Positions 1 to 7,216 of a DNA stretch of 14,480 bases are shown here, piece by piece. The notes beneath the pieces are model-generated. The model did not search any database, was not told the DNA's origin, and saw only the letters and a list, made by a program, of their open reading frames with translations. This DNA is from UBA4735 sp035935465 (GTDB lineage Bacteria; Chloroflexota; Limnocylindria; P2-11E): NCBI GenBank assembly GCA_035935465.1, contig DASYXA010000117.1, positions 1 to 14,480 on the forward strand, read 5' to 3'. Positions within the stretch are counted from its first letter, which is position 1. Every line of letters starts with the position of its first letter. The position numbers and the translations under genes were made by a program.

Positions 1-369
1 CGGCGCGGGGCAGAGGCGGAAGAACAGCCCCATCTCCGTGAGCACCGGGATCCCGCGTTGCAGCGCGCGCTGCACCGTCGCGGATCGCGGGCGCACGCCC
101 TGGTTGATGAACACGAAGTCCGGATCGGCGAGCGCCGCGTCGTCGCTCGCGGGCCCGAGCACGAGCTCGACGGGGGTAGCCGCGAGCCGGGCGATACCCT
201 CGGCCAGCTGGGCCTGCGGCTTCGGGTCGGCCACGGTGACCCGCGCGCCGTTCGCCACGAGGAAGCGCGCGATGCCCGCGGCGGCCCGGCCTTTGCCGAG
301 CCCGACGATCGTGACGCGTCGGCCGCGGAAGTCCGACGGCTCGACATCGGGGTCGAAGACCAAGGTCAT
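1..369 (-). CDS. murD: UDP-N-acetylmuramoyl-L-alanine:D-glutamate ligase (MurD), N-terminal part, cut by window edge
   Basis: MurD adds D-glutamate to UDP-MurNAc-L-Ala in the cytoplasm, using ATP. Only the first 123 codons are present and the frame is still open at base 1. The visible part is the N-terminal Rossmann-like UDP-substrate domain. A beta-strand and glycine loop (VTIVGLGKGRAAAG, residues about 19-32) is followed by a second strand ending in an acidic residue (VTVADPKP, about 44-51). The segment INQGVRP...GIPVLTEMGLFF (about 89-117) matches the family's SPGVP...GIPV-E-ELF block, with NQG replacing the usual SPG. The ATP-binding central domain lies outside the window. The ATG overlaps the pgeF stop as ATGA, so translation is probably coupled. 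A divergent MurD-like ligase is possible, but the dcw context makes MurD by far the likeliest. Confidence 0.85.
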   Translation of the reverse strand, partial: MTLVFDPDVEPSDFRGRRVTIVGLGKGRAAAGIARFLVANGARVTVADPKPQAQLAEGIARLAATPVELVLGPASDDAALADPDFVFINQGVRPRSATVQRALQRGIPVLTEMGLFFRLCPAP

Positions 370-1115
370 CGCTTCGGCCGCCCGATGATGCCGAGCCCGG
401 TGCCGTTGCGACCCTGATCGCCGCGGTAGCTCCAGATGTCGGCGCCGCCGCTCTGCGTGCACACGTCGCATCGCTCGACGGTCCGCAGGCCGCTCTGCTC
501 GAGCTGCTGCGCGTTCGCCGACCAGAGATCGAAGACCGGCCGCCCGTCGGGTCCGGCGAACAGCACGTCGCCGCTGTCCGCGCCGAGGCGCTCGCGGATC
601 ACCGACGCGCGCGCGCCGTCGATGACGTAGCAGCACGGGCCGATGGACGGGCCGATGGCCGCGACGAGCCGCGCGGGGTCTGCGCCGTTGCGCACGAGCG
701 TCTCGACGAGGCGGACGGCGATCCGTTTGCTCGTGCCCTGCCAGCCGGCGTGCGCGGCGCCGATGGGGCCGAGCGGATCGGCCACGAGGATCGGCACGCA
801 ATCGGCGGCCGCGACGCCGAGGAGGAGACCCGGCGTCGCCGTCCACATCGCGTCGGCCTCGGGCCACGGTGTCCCGACCTCGTCGGCATGCACCACGGTG
901 TCGCCGTGCACCTGCGTGAGGCGCACGACGCGATCGAAGCCGAGCCTCGCCCCGAGCGATGCGCGGTTGCGGTCCTGTTCGTCGAGCGGGAAGACACCGC
1001 CGGCCATGCTGCCGAGGGCCCGGGTCGTGAAGCCCGCGACGAGCCCGAGCCGGCCGAGCGCCGGCGACCGGAGGATCCCGTCGTGCTCGATCCAGGTGCC
1101 CTCGAGCAGGCTCAC
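366..1115 (-). CDS. pgeF: Peptidoglycan editing factor PgeF (YfiH/YlmD, 'multicopper oxidase laccase domain' family)
   Basis: The 249-residue product is a full-length member of the YfiH/DUF152 family. E. coli PgeF is a cytoplasmic amidase that removes L-serine wrongly attached to UDP-MurNAc by MurC, so that only the L-Ala form continues. Some relatives are reported to act on purine nucleosides instead. The zinc-site residues are visible: H70 in TQVHG, C106 in ADCVP and H122 in AAHAGW. The C-terminal half has the family blocks IGPSIGPCCY (about 153-162) and DLWSANAQQL. The start is a GTG with no clear Shine-Dalgarno; no ATG, GTG or TTG lies in frame in the upstream gap. It overlaps murD by 4 bp (ATGA) and follows mraY by 79 bp. 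The position between mraY and murD is unusual; relatives more often sit after ftsZ or elsewhere. Confidence 0.93.
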   Translation of the reverse strand: MSLLEGTWIEHDGILRSPALGRLGLVAGFTTRALGSMAGGVFPLDEQDRNRASLGARLGFDRVVRLTQVHGDTVVHADEVGTPWPEADAMWTATPGLLLGVAAADCVPILVADPLGPIGAAHAGWQGTSKRIAVRLVETLVRNGADPARLVAAIGPSIGPCCYVIDGARASVIRERLGADSGDVLFAGPDGRPVFDLWSANAQQLEQSGLRTVERCDVCTQSGGADIWSYRGDQGRNGTGLGIIGRPKR

Positions 1116-1169
1116 CTGCTCGATCGCCGTCCGGCAGCGAGACCGCTCACCGCCGGGCGACCCGTTCGG

Positions 1170-1184
1170 CGCGGCGAAGCCGCG
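1170..1184. repeat. Short perfect palindrome between mraY and pgeF
   Basis: A 6-bp stem CGCGGC (1170-1175) and GCCGCG (1179-1184) is separated by a 3-base loop. It is the main feature of the 79-bp mraY-pgeF spacer, the longest gap inside the dcw run. No T-tract follows on either strand, so an intrinsic terminator is unlikely. It could be an mRNA hairpin or a short REP-type relic. Its function is unknown. Confidence 0.4.
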
Positions 1185-1194
1185 TCTCGCTCGC

Positions 1195-2184
1195 TCATTT
1201 CACCGGTGTCACGAACGCGAGGATGGCGCCGATGATCCCGGCGAGCGCGCCGATGAGCCAGAACCGGATCGTGACCTTCTGCTCGGGCCAGCCGATGAGC
1301 TCGAAGTGGTGATGGATCGGGGCCATCCGGAAGATGCGCCGGCCGCGCAGCTTGAAGCTGCCGACCTGGAGGATCACGGAGAGGTTCTCGACCACGTAGA
1401 GCACCCCGACCACCGGCAGCAGGAGGATGAACCCGGTCGTGAGCGCGACCGTGGCGAGCGTCGCGCCGAGCGCGAGCGAGCCGACATCGCCCATGATCAC
1501 CTCGGCCGGGTGCGCGTTGAACCACAGGAACGCGAGCAGCGCGCCGACGATCATCGAGCACAGCACGACGAGCCACGGGAACCCACGGGCCGCGGCGATG
1601 AACGCGAACGAGAGGAACGCGAACACGAGCGTGCCGCCGGACAGGCCATCGAGGCCGTCGATGAGGTTCACGCCATTCGACGTCGAGATGATCGCGAACA
1701 CCGCGAGGGCGACGAAGGCCACGGCGCCGATCTCGACCTCGCCGAAGAGCGGCACGAACACGCCGGTGATCGCGAAGTGCCGCTGGATGTACAGCGAGCC
1801 GACGACGGCCACGACGAGCTGCCACACCAGCTTGTGCCGGCCGCGGATCCCGAAGCCGTACACGATGTTCACGTAGTCGTCGATGAAGCCGAGCACCCCG
1901 ACCGCGATGAGCGCGCCGAACGGCACGATGGTCTGGGCGACGAAATCGCCACGCTGCGGATCCCTGAGGAACGCGAACACGACCAGCCAGAGGACGGCCG
2001 CGACCGCGATGATGAGCACGCCGCCGAGGGTCGGGGTGCCCTGTTTCGCGTAGTGCGACTGCGGACCTTCGCGCCGGATCTGCTTCCCCATCCGCAGGCG
2101 GCGCAGCAGGTTGATGTACGGCGTGCCGACAGCGAGCCCGAAGATGAAGGCCGCCAGCAGCACGCCGAGCGAGAGGATGGCCAT
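1195..2184 (-). CDS. mraY: Phospho-N-acetylmuramoyl-pentapeptide transferase (MraY)
   Basis: MraY is an integral membrane enzyme that moves phospho-MurNAc-pentapeptide from UDP to undecaprenyl phosphate, making lipid I. The 329-residue length is normal. Hydrophobic membrane segments run throughout. Family motifs appear in order: GTPTLGG (49-55), the DD pair of FIDDYVN (102-103), NGVNLIDGLDGL (170-181) with the DGLDGL core, NAHPAEVIMGDVGSLALG (223-240) with the catalytic-region D233, and the cytoplasmic HHHFE block (291-295). The ATG at 2184 follows the murF stop with no spacer (TAGATG), so translation is probably coupled. The next gene is pgeF rather than murD. Confidence 0.98.
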   Translation of the reverse strand: MAILSLGVLLAAFIFGLAVGTPYINLLRRLRMGKQIRREGPQSHYAKQGTPTLGGVLIIAVAAVLWLVVFAFLRDPQRGDFVAQTIVPFGALIAVGVLGFIDDYVNIVYGFGIRGRHKLVWQLVVAVVGSLYIQRHFAITGVFVPLFGEVEIGAVAFVALAVFAIISTSNGVNLIDGLDGLSGGTLVFAFLSFAFIAAARGFPWLVVLCSMIVGALLAFLWFNAHPAEVIMGDVGSLALGATLATVALTTGFILLLPVVGVLYVVENLSVILQVGSFKLRGRRIFRMAPIHHHFELIGWPEQKVTIRFWLIGALAGIIGAILAFVTPVK

Positions 2185-3561
2185 CTAGGCCCGGGCCTCG
2201 GTCGGCACCAGGGCGTCGGCGAGCCTGTCGAGCGCGAGCGCCCGCGAGCCCTTCACCAGGACCGTGTCGCCGGGCCGGAGGAGCTGGCGCAGCCGCACGA
2301 GCGCCTCGCCGCCGTCGGCCGCGCGATGCACATCGCGGAGACCGTTGCGCAGGGCAGCGGCGGCGATGACCGCGGCGAGCTCGCCCACCGCGACGAGCGC
2401 GTCGACGCTCTTCGCGGCGTCGGCACCCACGGCGTCGTGCGCGCCGATGGACAGGCTCCCGAGCTCCAGCATGTCGCCGAGCACCGCGATCCGGCGCCCG
2501 CGCACGCCGCGCAGCACCGCGAGCGCGGCGTGCACCGCCGCGGGGCTCGCGTTGTACGAGTCGTCGATGACCACGAGGCCGGGCGCGCGGCGGACGCTCA
2601 TCCGGTGGGCCGGCCGCTCGAGGGTCTCGAGCCCGACCGCCGCCTCATCGAGCGGCACGTCGAGCGCCGTGGCCGCCCCGATGGCCGCGAGCGCGGCGCC
2701 CAGCAGGTGGCGACCGGGGAGCGGCAGCCGCGCCTCGACCTGCCGGCCGCCGGCGCGCACGGTGAAGGCCAGCCCGGCGAGCCCGAGGTCGCGCACCTCG
2801 GTCGCGCGGATCTGTGCGTCGGGCGATTCGCCGTACAGCACGACGCGCGCGCGCGTGCGGGACGCCATCCCGCGGACCCGCGCATCGTCCGCATTCAGGA
2901 GCGCGACGCCATCCGGGGGCAGCGCCTCGACGAGCTCGGCTTTCCCATCGACGATCGCCTGGATGTCCGGGGTGCGCGCGAAGTGCACCGGGATATCCGG
3001 GATCGTGGTCACGATGCCGATCCGCTGGCGCACGAGCGTCGAGAGATCCGCGATCTCGCCCGGGACGTAGAAGCCGAGCTCGACCACCGCGACCTCGTGC
3101 CCCGGCTCCTGCCGGAGGAACGTGAGCGGCACGCCGATCTCATTGTTGTGCGAGGCGAGCGTCCGGAGCACTCGATAGCGCGCACCGAGCGCCGCGGCGG
3201 TCGCCTCCTTCGTCGTGGTCTTGCCGACGCTGCCGGTGATCGCGACGGCCGGGATCGGGTGGTCGTCCCGCAGCGACTCGGCGACGGCGCGGAGCGCCGC
3301 GAGGACGTCCGGCACTTCGACCAGCACGGCGCCATCGGGCGCCGGGACGTCATGCTCGACCACCGCGGCGCGCGCGCCACGCGCGATCGCGTCGCCGACG
3401 AAGTCGTGTCCGTCGCGCTGATCGCGGAGGGCGAAGAAGCACTCGCCGCCCTCGGTCAAGCGGGAGTCGTAGGCGCCGGCGGTGAATCGCAGGAGTGGGT
3501 CCGGGCTGCCGCGCACGACCCGCCCGCCGCTCGCGGCGAGGAGTCGCTGGAGCGTGAACAA
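2185..3561 (-). CDS. murF: UDP-N-acetylmuramoyl-tripeptide:D-alanyl-D-alanine ligase (MurF)
   Basis: MurF adds the D-Ala-D-Ala dipeptide to UDP-MurNAc-tripeptide in the cytoplasm. From the TTG at 3561 the protein is 458 residues, typical for the family. The N-terminal block DSRLTEGGECFFAL...DGHDF (about 32-54) is the UDP-substrate domain. The ATP P-loop is GSVGKTT (110-116), followed by SHNNEIGVPLT (137-147), NADD (223-226), DDSYNASP (333-340), LGDMLELG (361-368) and VLVKGSRAL (434-442). The start is uncertain: no in-frame ATG or GTG lies near the expected N-terminus, and TTG 3561 is the only candidate that keeps FTLQRLLAASGG. A GGAGG lies about 16 bases upstream, which is far. It directly follows ftsI, with no murE between, and abuts mraY. 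Confidence 0.95.
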   Translation of the reverse strand: MFTLQRLLAASGGRVVRGSPDPLLRFTAGAYDSRLTEGGECFFALRDQRDGHDFVGDAIARGARAAVVEHDVPAPDGAVLVEVPDVLAALRAVAESLRDDHPIPAVAITGSVGKTTTKEATAAALGARYRVLRTLASHNNEIGVPLTFLRQEPGHEVAVVELGFYVPGEIADLSTLVRQRIGIVTTIPDIPVHFARTPDIQAIVDGKAELVEALPPDGVALLNADDARVRGMASRTRARVVLYGESPDAQIRATEVRDLGLAGLAFTVRAGGRQVEARLPLPGRHLLGAALAAIGAATALDVPLDEAAVGLETLERPAHRMSVRRAPGLVVIDDSYNASPAAVHAALAVLRGVRGRRIAVLGDMLELGSLSIGAHDAVGADAAKSVDALVAVGELAAVIAAAALRNGLRDVHRAADGGEALVRLRQLLRPGDTVLVKGSRALALDRLADALVPTEARA

Positions 3562-3590
3562 CGGCGTCGATGCTAGGCCTCCGCCGGTGT

Positions 3591-5279
3591 CTACGGCCTG
3601 CGGTCCGGCTGGATCCGCGCGTACCGGAGGATGTCCTGGGCCACGCCCTTGAACGCGTCGGTGGCGGTCACGGTCCCGAGCAGGCGCGAGGCGGGCTTCT
3701 CGAGCACGACGACCACGACGTACTTCGGATCCTCGGCCGGGAAGAAGCCGGCGAACGAGCTCACGTACTGGTCGTCGAGGTAGCTCCCGTCGGGGCTCGC
3801 GATCTGGGCCGTGCCGGTCTTGCCCGCGACGCTGAATCCCGAGATCGCGGCGTTGTGGGCGATCCCGACGTCGACGGTCGCGAGCAGCATCCCGCGCACG
3901 GTCGCGGCGGTATCCGGCGTCACGACCCGGCTGACGGCGACCGGCGCGGTGCGGTGCTCCCCATCCGCATCGCGCCGGCTCGTCACCACGTAGGGCCGGT
4001 AGAGCGTCCCGCCGTTCGCGATCGCCGCGTAGGCCATCGCCAGCTGCAGCGGGGAAACGCTCACGCCCTGCCCGAACGACGCCGTCCCGACGTCGACCGG
4101 GTACCACTCCGCCAGCGGTCGGACCGTGCCGCTCACCTCGCCCGCGAGATCGACCCCGGTCGGCTTCCCGAAGCCGAATCGTCCGAAGTAGTCGGCGAGG
4201 CGCTGCGCGCCGAGCTTCTGGCCGACCCACGCCGCGCCCGCGTTGAGCGAGCGCTCGAGGATCTGGGTCACGGTCGTCGGCCCGTACGCCTTGTCGAGCG
4301 CGTTGTTCAGCTTGCGCCCGCCGACGATCGTGTAGCCGACGTCGTTGTAGGAGTCGGTGGGCCGCACGAGGTGCTCGTTCAGCGCCGCACCGATGGTCAT
4401 CGCCTTCATCGTCGAGCCCGGCTCGTACGGCCACGCGATCGCGCGATCGCGGAGCGCCTCGGGGTCGGCGAGCCGCACGGCCGCGGGATCGTAGGTCGGC
4501 GCCGACGCGAGCGCCCTGATCGATCCGTCGGAGGGATCGACGACGAGGATCGAGCCGCTGGTCGCGCGCTCCTTCTTGACCGCGGCGGCGAGCTCGCGCT
4601 CGGCCGCGGTCTGTGCGACGAGGTCGATGGTGAGGGTGAGGTCGGCGCCGTTCCGCGGGGCGACCGCCTCGCGCAGCCCGACGGCCAGATCGCGGTTGTT
4701 CGGGTCCCGCTCGACGACGAGCCGGCCGTCGGTCCCGCGCAGCAGGCTGTCGTAGTAGCCCTCGACGCCGTTGACGCCCACGCCGGCGTCGTTCACGAAC
4801 CCGAGGACCGCCGCGCCGATCGAATCGTTCGGGTAGAGCCGCTTCGGCTCGTTCTGGAAGCCGAGCCCCGGCACATGGAGCGCGGCGATCGCCGTCGCCG
4901 TCTCTTCGGGGAGCCAGCGCTGGATGTAGAGCCATTCCGCTCCGGAGTCGAGCGCCGCGAGGATGGGCGCCGCGTCGCGGCCGAGCAGCACGCCGAGCTG
5001 CTGCGCCACGCGGGGCCGCTCGTCCTTCGGGATGCGCGACGGAAGCGCATAGAGCGAACGGAGCTCGACCGTCGTCGCCAGGATCGCGCCGTTGCGGTCG
5101 CGGATGATCCCCCGTTGCGCGGCAACGACGAGATCGCTGCGGACCTGGTCGGTCGCGCGCGCGAGGAGCTCGGCGCGGCCGAAGGTCTGCCAGTACGCGA
5201 GCCGGCCGGTCAGCACGAGCGAGGCGGCGGCGAAGAGCGCGAACAGCAGCCGGAGACGCCCGCGTCGCACCGTCGGCAC
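3591..5279 (-). CDS. ftsI: Class B penicillin-binding protein, septal transpeptidase (FtsI/PBP2B type)
   Basis: This is a membrane-anchored D,D-transpeptidase that cross-links septal peptidoglycan outside the membrane, working with FtsW and the FtsQLB complex. The 562-residue product has a short basic cytoplasmic tail, one membrane segment (about 9-24), a class B dimerisation domain (about 50-220, including QRGIIRDRNG) and a C-terminal transpeptidase domain. The catalytic motifs are STMK (289-292, nucleophile S289), SLN (344-346) and KTG (487-489). There are no PASTA repeats at the C-terminus. The GTG at 5279 is chosen because GGAGG lies 4 bases before it; a second in-frame GTG at 5270 would also fit. 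It lies 26 bp after ftsL and 29 bp before murF, and murE, usually next, is absent. Confidence 0.96.
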   Translation of the reverse strand: MPTVRRGRLRLLFALFAAASLVLTGRLAYWQTFGRAELLARATDQVRSDLVVAAQRGIIRDRNGAILATTVELRSLYALPSRIPKDERPRVAQQLGVLLGRDAAPILAALDSGAEWLYIQRWLPEETATAIAALHVPGLGFQNEPKRLYPNDSIGAAVLGFVNDAGVGVNGVEGYYDSLLRGTDGRLVVERDPNNRDLAVGLREAVAPRNGADLTLTIDLVAQTAAERELAAAVKKERATSGSILVVDPSDGSIRALASAPTYDPAAVRLADPEALRDRAIAWPYEPGSTMKAMTIGAALNEHLVRPTDSYNDVGYTIVGGRKLNNALDKAYGPTTVTQILERSLNAGAAWVGQKLGAQRLADYFGRFGFGKPTGVDLAGEVSGTVRPLAEWYPVDVGTASFGQGVSVSPLQLAMAYAAIANGGTLYRPYVVTSRRDADGEHRTAPVAVSRVVTPDTAATVRGMLLATVDVGIAHNAAISGFSVAGKTGTAQIASPDGSYLDDQYVSSFAGFFPAEDPKYVVVVVLEKPASRLLGTVTATDAFKGVAQDILRYARIQPDRRP

Positions 5280-5305
5280 CCTTCCTCCCTCGCGCGCGAG
5301 CTTGG

Positions 5306-5776
5306 CTAGCGCTTGGCGATGAGCGGTTGTGCGGGGATCACCGGGACATACCGGGCCCGGACCATGCCGAGGCGCCGCGCGTCGGCCGCGATGCGCGCGG
5401 GCGAGTCGAGCCGCGTGCTCTGGATCTCGAGGAGCGAGTTCTGGCGACGGAGCTCGTCCCGCTGGGCCGCGAGCTTCTGGACGTCGTAGCCGGCGACCGA
5501 GAGGGCCGTGGTCTGCGAGACATACACGAGCGCGAGCGCGAAGCAGAACACGATCGCGGCGATCGCGGCGCCGAAGACCCGTACATCCCACGAGGCGGCC
5601 GCGAAGGCCCGAGGTGCTTCGCGACGGAGGCGGACCGCGGCGCCGGCGCGTCGGGAGCGGCGGGCTTTGCCCGCCGCGGACGTGCCCCCATCAAAGGAGC
5701 GGCGGGCTGCGCCCGCCGCGGACGTGCCCCGTCGAGGGGACGCCGAAACAAGCCGGACCGCCTGCGAGGCGATCAC
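5306..5776 (-). CDS. ftsL: FtsL-like septum formation protein with repeat-expanded N-terminus
   Basis: FtsL is a small bitopic division protein that forms a complex with FtsB/DivIC and activates FtsWI. The 156-residue product has an unusually long, Arg/Ala-rich cytoplasmic tail (1-68), one membrane segment (about 69-87) and an extracytoplasmic coiled-coil stretch (about 97-125, rich in Leu, Gln and Arg). Position between rsmH and ftsI and this topology support FtsL; sequence identity in the family is always low. The GTG at 5776 overlaps the rsmH stop (GTGA), and I found no other ATG, GTG or TTG in frame before the membrane segment. The tail contains a tandem 14-residue repeat (GTSAAG-A-ARRS at 17-27 and GTSAAG-K-ARRS at 31-41), encoded by palindromic DNA repeats, which accounts for part of its extra length. 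Confidence 0.85.
   Translation of the reverse strand: MIASQAVRLVSASPRRGTSAAGAARRSFDGGTSAAGKARRSRRAGAAVRLRREAPRAFAAASWDVRVFGAAIAAIVFCFALALVYVSQTTALSVAGYDVQKLAAQRDELRRQNSLLEIQSTRLDSPARIAADARRLGMVRARYVPVIPAQPLIAKR
5654..5730. repeat. Tandem pair of 35-bp REP-like palindromic repeats inside ftsL
   Basis: Two 35-bp copies (5654-5688 and 5696-5730) match at 33 positions and repeat with a 42-bp period, which is 14 codons. Each copy contains a perfect 9-bp inverted repeat: GCGGCGGGC at 5657-5665 with GCCCGCCGC at 5669-5677, and the same arms at 5699-5707 and 5711-5719. The 3-base loops are TTT and TGC, and these loop bases are the only differences between the copies. The period and frame leave ftsL open. 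The form resembles bacterial REP or RPE-type palindromic elements, but I cannot assign it to a named family. Confidence 0.8.
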
Positions 5777-6699
5777 GACCCGAGCTTCTCGGCGACGCGG
5801 AGCCTGGCGCTGCGGGCGCGCGGGTTGCGCATCGTCTCGCCGGCAGCCGCCATCAACGGCCGACGTGAGACGACGCGCAGACCCGCGCCGTGCCCGCAGA
5901 CGCAGGTGGGGAGGTGGGGAGGACAGATGCAGTCGCGCGATTCGCGGGCCATGAACTGCTTGGTGGCCCGGTCCTCGAGCGAGTGGAACGCGATGACGGC
6001 GAGGCGGCCGCCGGGCTGGAGGATCCGCATCGCGGCCTCGAGGCCCCTCGTCAGATTGCCCAGCTCGTCGTTCACGGCCATCCGGAGGGCCTGGAACACG
6101 CGGGTGGCCGGGTCGATCTTTCCGCCGCGGCGGGTCTTCACCCCCGCGACGAACCGGCCGAATTCATCCGCCGCGATGAATGGACCGCGCGCCCGGCGGC
6201 GCACGATCGCCCCGGCGACGCGCGCGGCCTCGGGCTCCTCACCGAGCTCGGCGAAGATCCGCCGCAGGTCGCGCTCATCCCAGGTGTTCACCAGGTCTGC
6301 CGCCGTATGCGGAAGGCGCGGGTCGGCTCGCATGTCGAGCGGTCCGGCCGCGCGGAAGCTGAAGCCGCGTGCGTCGTCGGCGAGCTGGATCGACGAGAGC
6401 CCGAGGTCGAGGAGGACGCCGTCGATGCCGACGAAGTCGTGCTCGCGGGCCACGTCGGCGAGCTCCGCGAAGTTGGCGTTGACGAGTACGGCGCGATCGC
6501 CGAAGCGCGCCAGCTCCCGTCGCGCGATCGCAAGAGCCGCAGGGTCGACATCGAGCCCGAGAAGCCGGCCATCCGGCGCGGTGGCGTCGAGGAGGGCGCC
6601 GGCGTGTCCCCCGCCGCCGACCGTGCCGTCGAGGAAGCGGCCACCTTCACGGGGAGCAAGCTGGGCGAGTACTTCGGCCAGAAGAACCGGCTCATGGAC
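5773..6699 (-). CDS. rsmH: 16S rRNA (cytosine-1402-N4)-methyltransferase RsmH (MraW); start codon not evident
   Basis: RsmH methylates N4 of C1402 in the 16S rRNA decoding region, using S-adenosylmethionine. The C-terminal part is intact, and a start at about 6699 gives 308 residues, the usual size. Motifs include HEPVLLAEVL at the very N-terminus, the SAM-binding DGTVGGGGHA (about 24-33), LGLDVDP, GVLLDLGLSS, RGFSFRAAGPLDMR, FQALRMAVNDEL and FHSLEDR. In this frame there is no ATG, GTG or TTG between the mraZ stop and HEPVLL: the codons before HEP are GAT GGG AGG GTC. The well-placed ATG at 6695, preceded by GGGAGG, is one base out of frame. Coordinates therefore mark a presumed N-terminus. 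It follows mraZ closely and overlaps ftsL by 4 bp. Confidence 0.92.
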   Translation of the reverse strand, partial: VHEPVLLAEVLAQLAPREGGRFLDGTVGGGGHAGALLDATAPDGRLLGLDVDPAALAIARRELARFGDRAVLVNANFAELADVAREHDFVGIDGVLLDLGLSSIQLADDARGFSFRAAGPLDMRADPRLPHTAADLVNTWDERDLRRIFAELGEEPEAARVAGAIVRRRARGPFIAADEFGRFVAGVKTRRGGKIDPATRVFQALRMAVNDELGNLTRGLEAAMRILQPGGRLAVIAFHSLEDRATKQFMARESRDCICPPHLPTCVCGHGAGLRVVSRRPLMAAAGETMRNPRARSARLRVAEKLGS

Positions 6700-6709
6700 C
6701 CTCCCATCG

Positions 6710-7141
6710 CTAGATCCCGAGGTCCGCGAGGCTGTCGCTGATCGAGCCTTCGACCTGGGCGAGGCGGGCGTGCCAGCGGTCGGGCTCCCAGAGCTCGAGC
6801 CGGTCGTTGGCGCCGACGACGATGGCATCGCTGCCGAGGCCGGCGTACTGGCGGAGGTGGGCCGGGATCCCGATCCGGCCTTGCGCGTCGAGGTCCGCTT
6901 CGTGCGCTCCCCCGACCAGGAAGTGGACGAAGGTCTGGACCGTCCGGTCCGTCCGGGGCCGCTTGCGGATCTCGGCGTTGATCGACTCCCACTCACTCGT
7001 CGGGAAGACGGCGAGGCATTCGTTCATCCAACGCGTCACGACCGCTCCTTCTTTGAAGCGGGCTCGGAACTTTGCGGGGACCGCCAGCCGACCCTTCTCG
7101 TCCAGCGCGTGGGAGAATTCGCCGGCAAAGTACGTTTCCAA
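6710..7141 (-). CDS. mraZ: MraZ, dcw-operon transcriptional regulator
   Basis: MraZ is a nucleoid-associated DNA-binding regulator with two swapped-hairpin AbrB-type domains; in E. coli it represses its own dcw operon. Both halves carry the DxxGR-P signature: LDEKGRLAVPAKFR (about 13-26) and LDAQGRIGIPAHLRQY in the second half. I choose the TTG at 7141 (143 residues), because ETYFAGEFSH then lines up with the family's usual M-F-GEY-H opening. The upstream in-frame GTG at 7186 would give 158 residues, but it lies inside the putative operator and close to the promoter. No strong Shine-Dalgarno precedes the TTG; GGAAGG lies 13 bases away. It is the first gene of the dcw run, with rsmH just after. 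Confidence 0.95.
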   Translation of the reverse strand: METYFAGEFSHALDEKGRLAVPAKFRARFKEGAVVTRWMNECLAVFPTSEWESINAEIRKRPRTDRTVQTFVHFLVGGAHEADLDAQGRIGIPAHLRQYAGLGSDAIVVGANDRLELWEPDRWHARLAQVEGSISDSLADLGI

Positions 7142-7180
7142 CTCGCCTGTGCGCCCTTCCGATCTCGGGGCCTGCTGGTT

Positions 7181-7205
7181 CCCCACCAGTCCCCACTACT
7201 CACCA
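7181..7205 (-). promoter_or_regulatory. MraZ operator: three TGGGN-type repeats
   Basis: Reading the minus strand, TGGTG (7205-7201), TGGGG (7195-7191) and TGGGG (7185-7181) are separated by exactly 5 bases, a 10-bp period. In E. coli, MraZ is known to bind three TGGGN repeats spaced by 5 bases just downstream of its promoter. Position, spacing and sequence fit that site here, though the first copy is degenerate. It implies that MraZ represses this dcw operon. Confidence 0.85.
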
Positions 7206-7216
7206 CGCGGATGCAC

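Noticed and set aside
643..3576. A 977-codon open frame on the plus strand opposite pgeF, mraY and murF
   Set aside because: It is antisense to three genes with full family motifs. Its Arg/Asp/Glu/His-rich composition is typical of the complementary strand of GC-rich coding DNA, and no domain is recognisable.
3562..4935. A murF reading extended upstream through ftsI to give a 916-residue fusion, possibly hiding murE
   Set aside because: The extra part is ftsI read in the wrong frame (Arg/Gly/Ala-rich, no ligase motifs). ftsI itself is intact in its own frame.
5654..5730. CRISPR-like repeat pair
   Set aside because: Only two copies, a 7-base spacing, and the pair lies in frame within a coding gene; no cas genes are nearby.
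7142..7186. GTG 7186 as the mraZ start
   Set aside because: It lies inside the third MraZ repeat and close to the promoter, and adds 15 residues absent from the family's usual N-terminus. I prefer TTG 7141.
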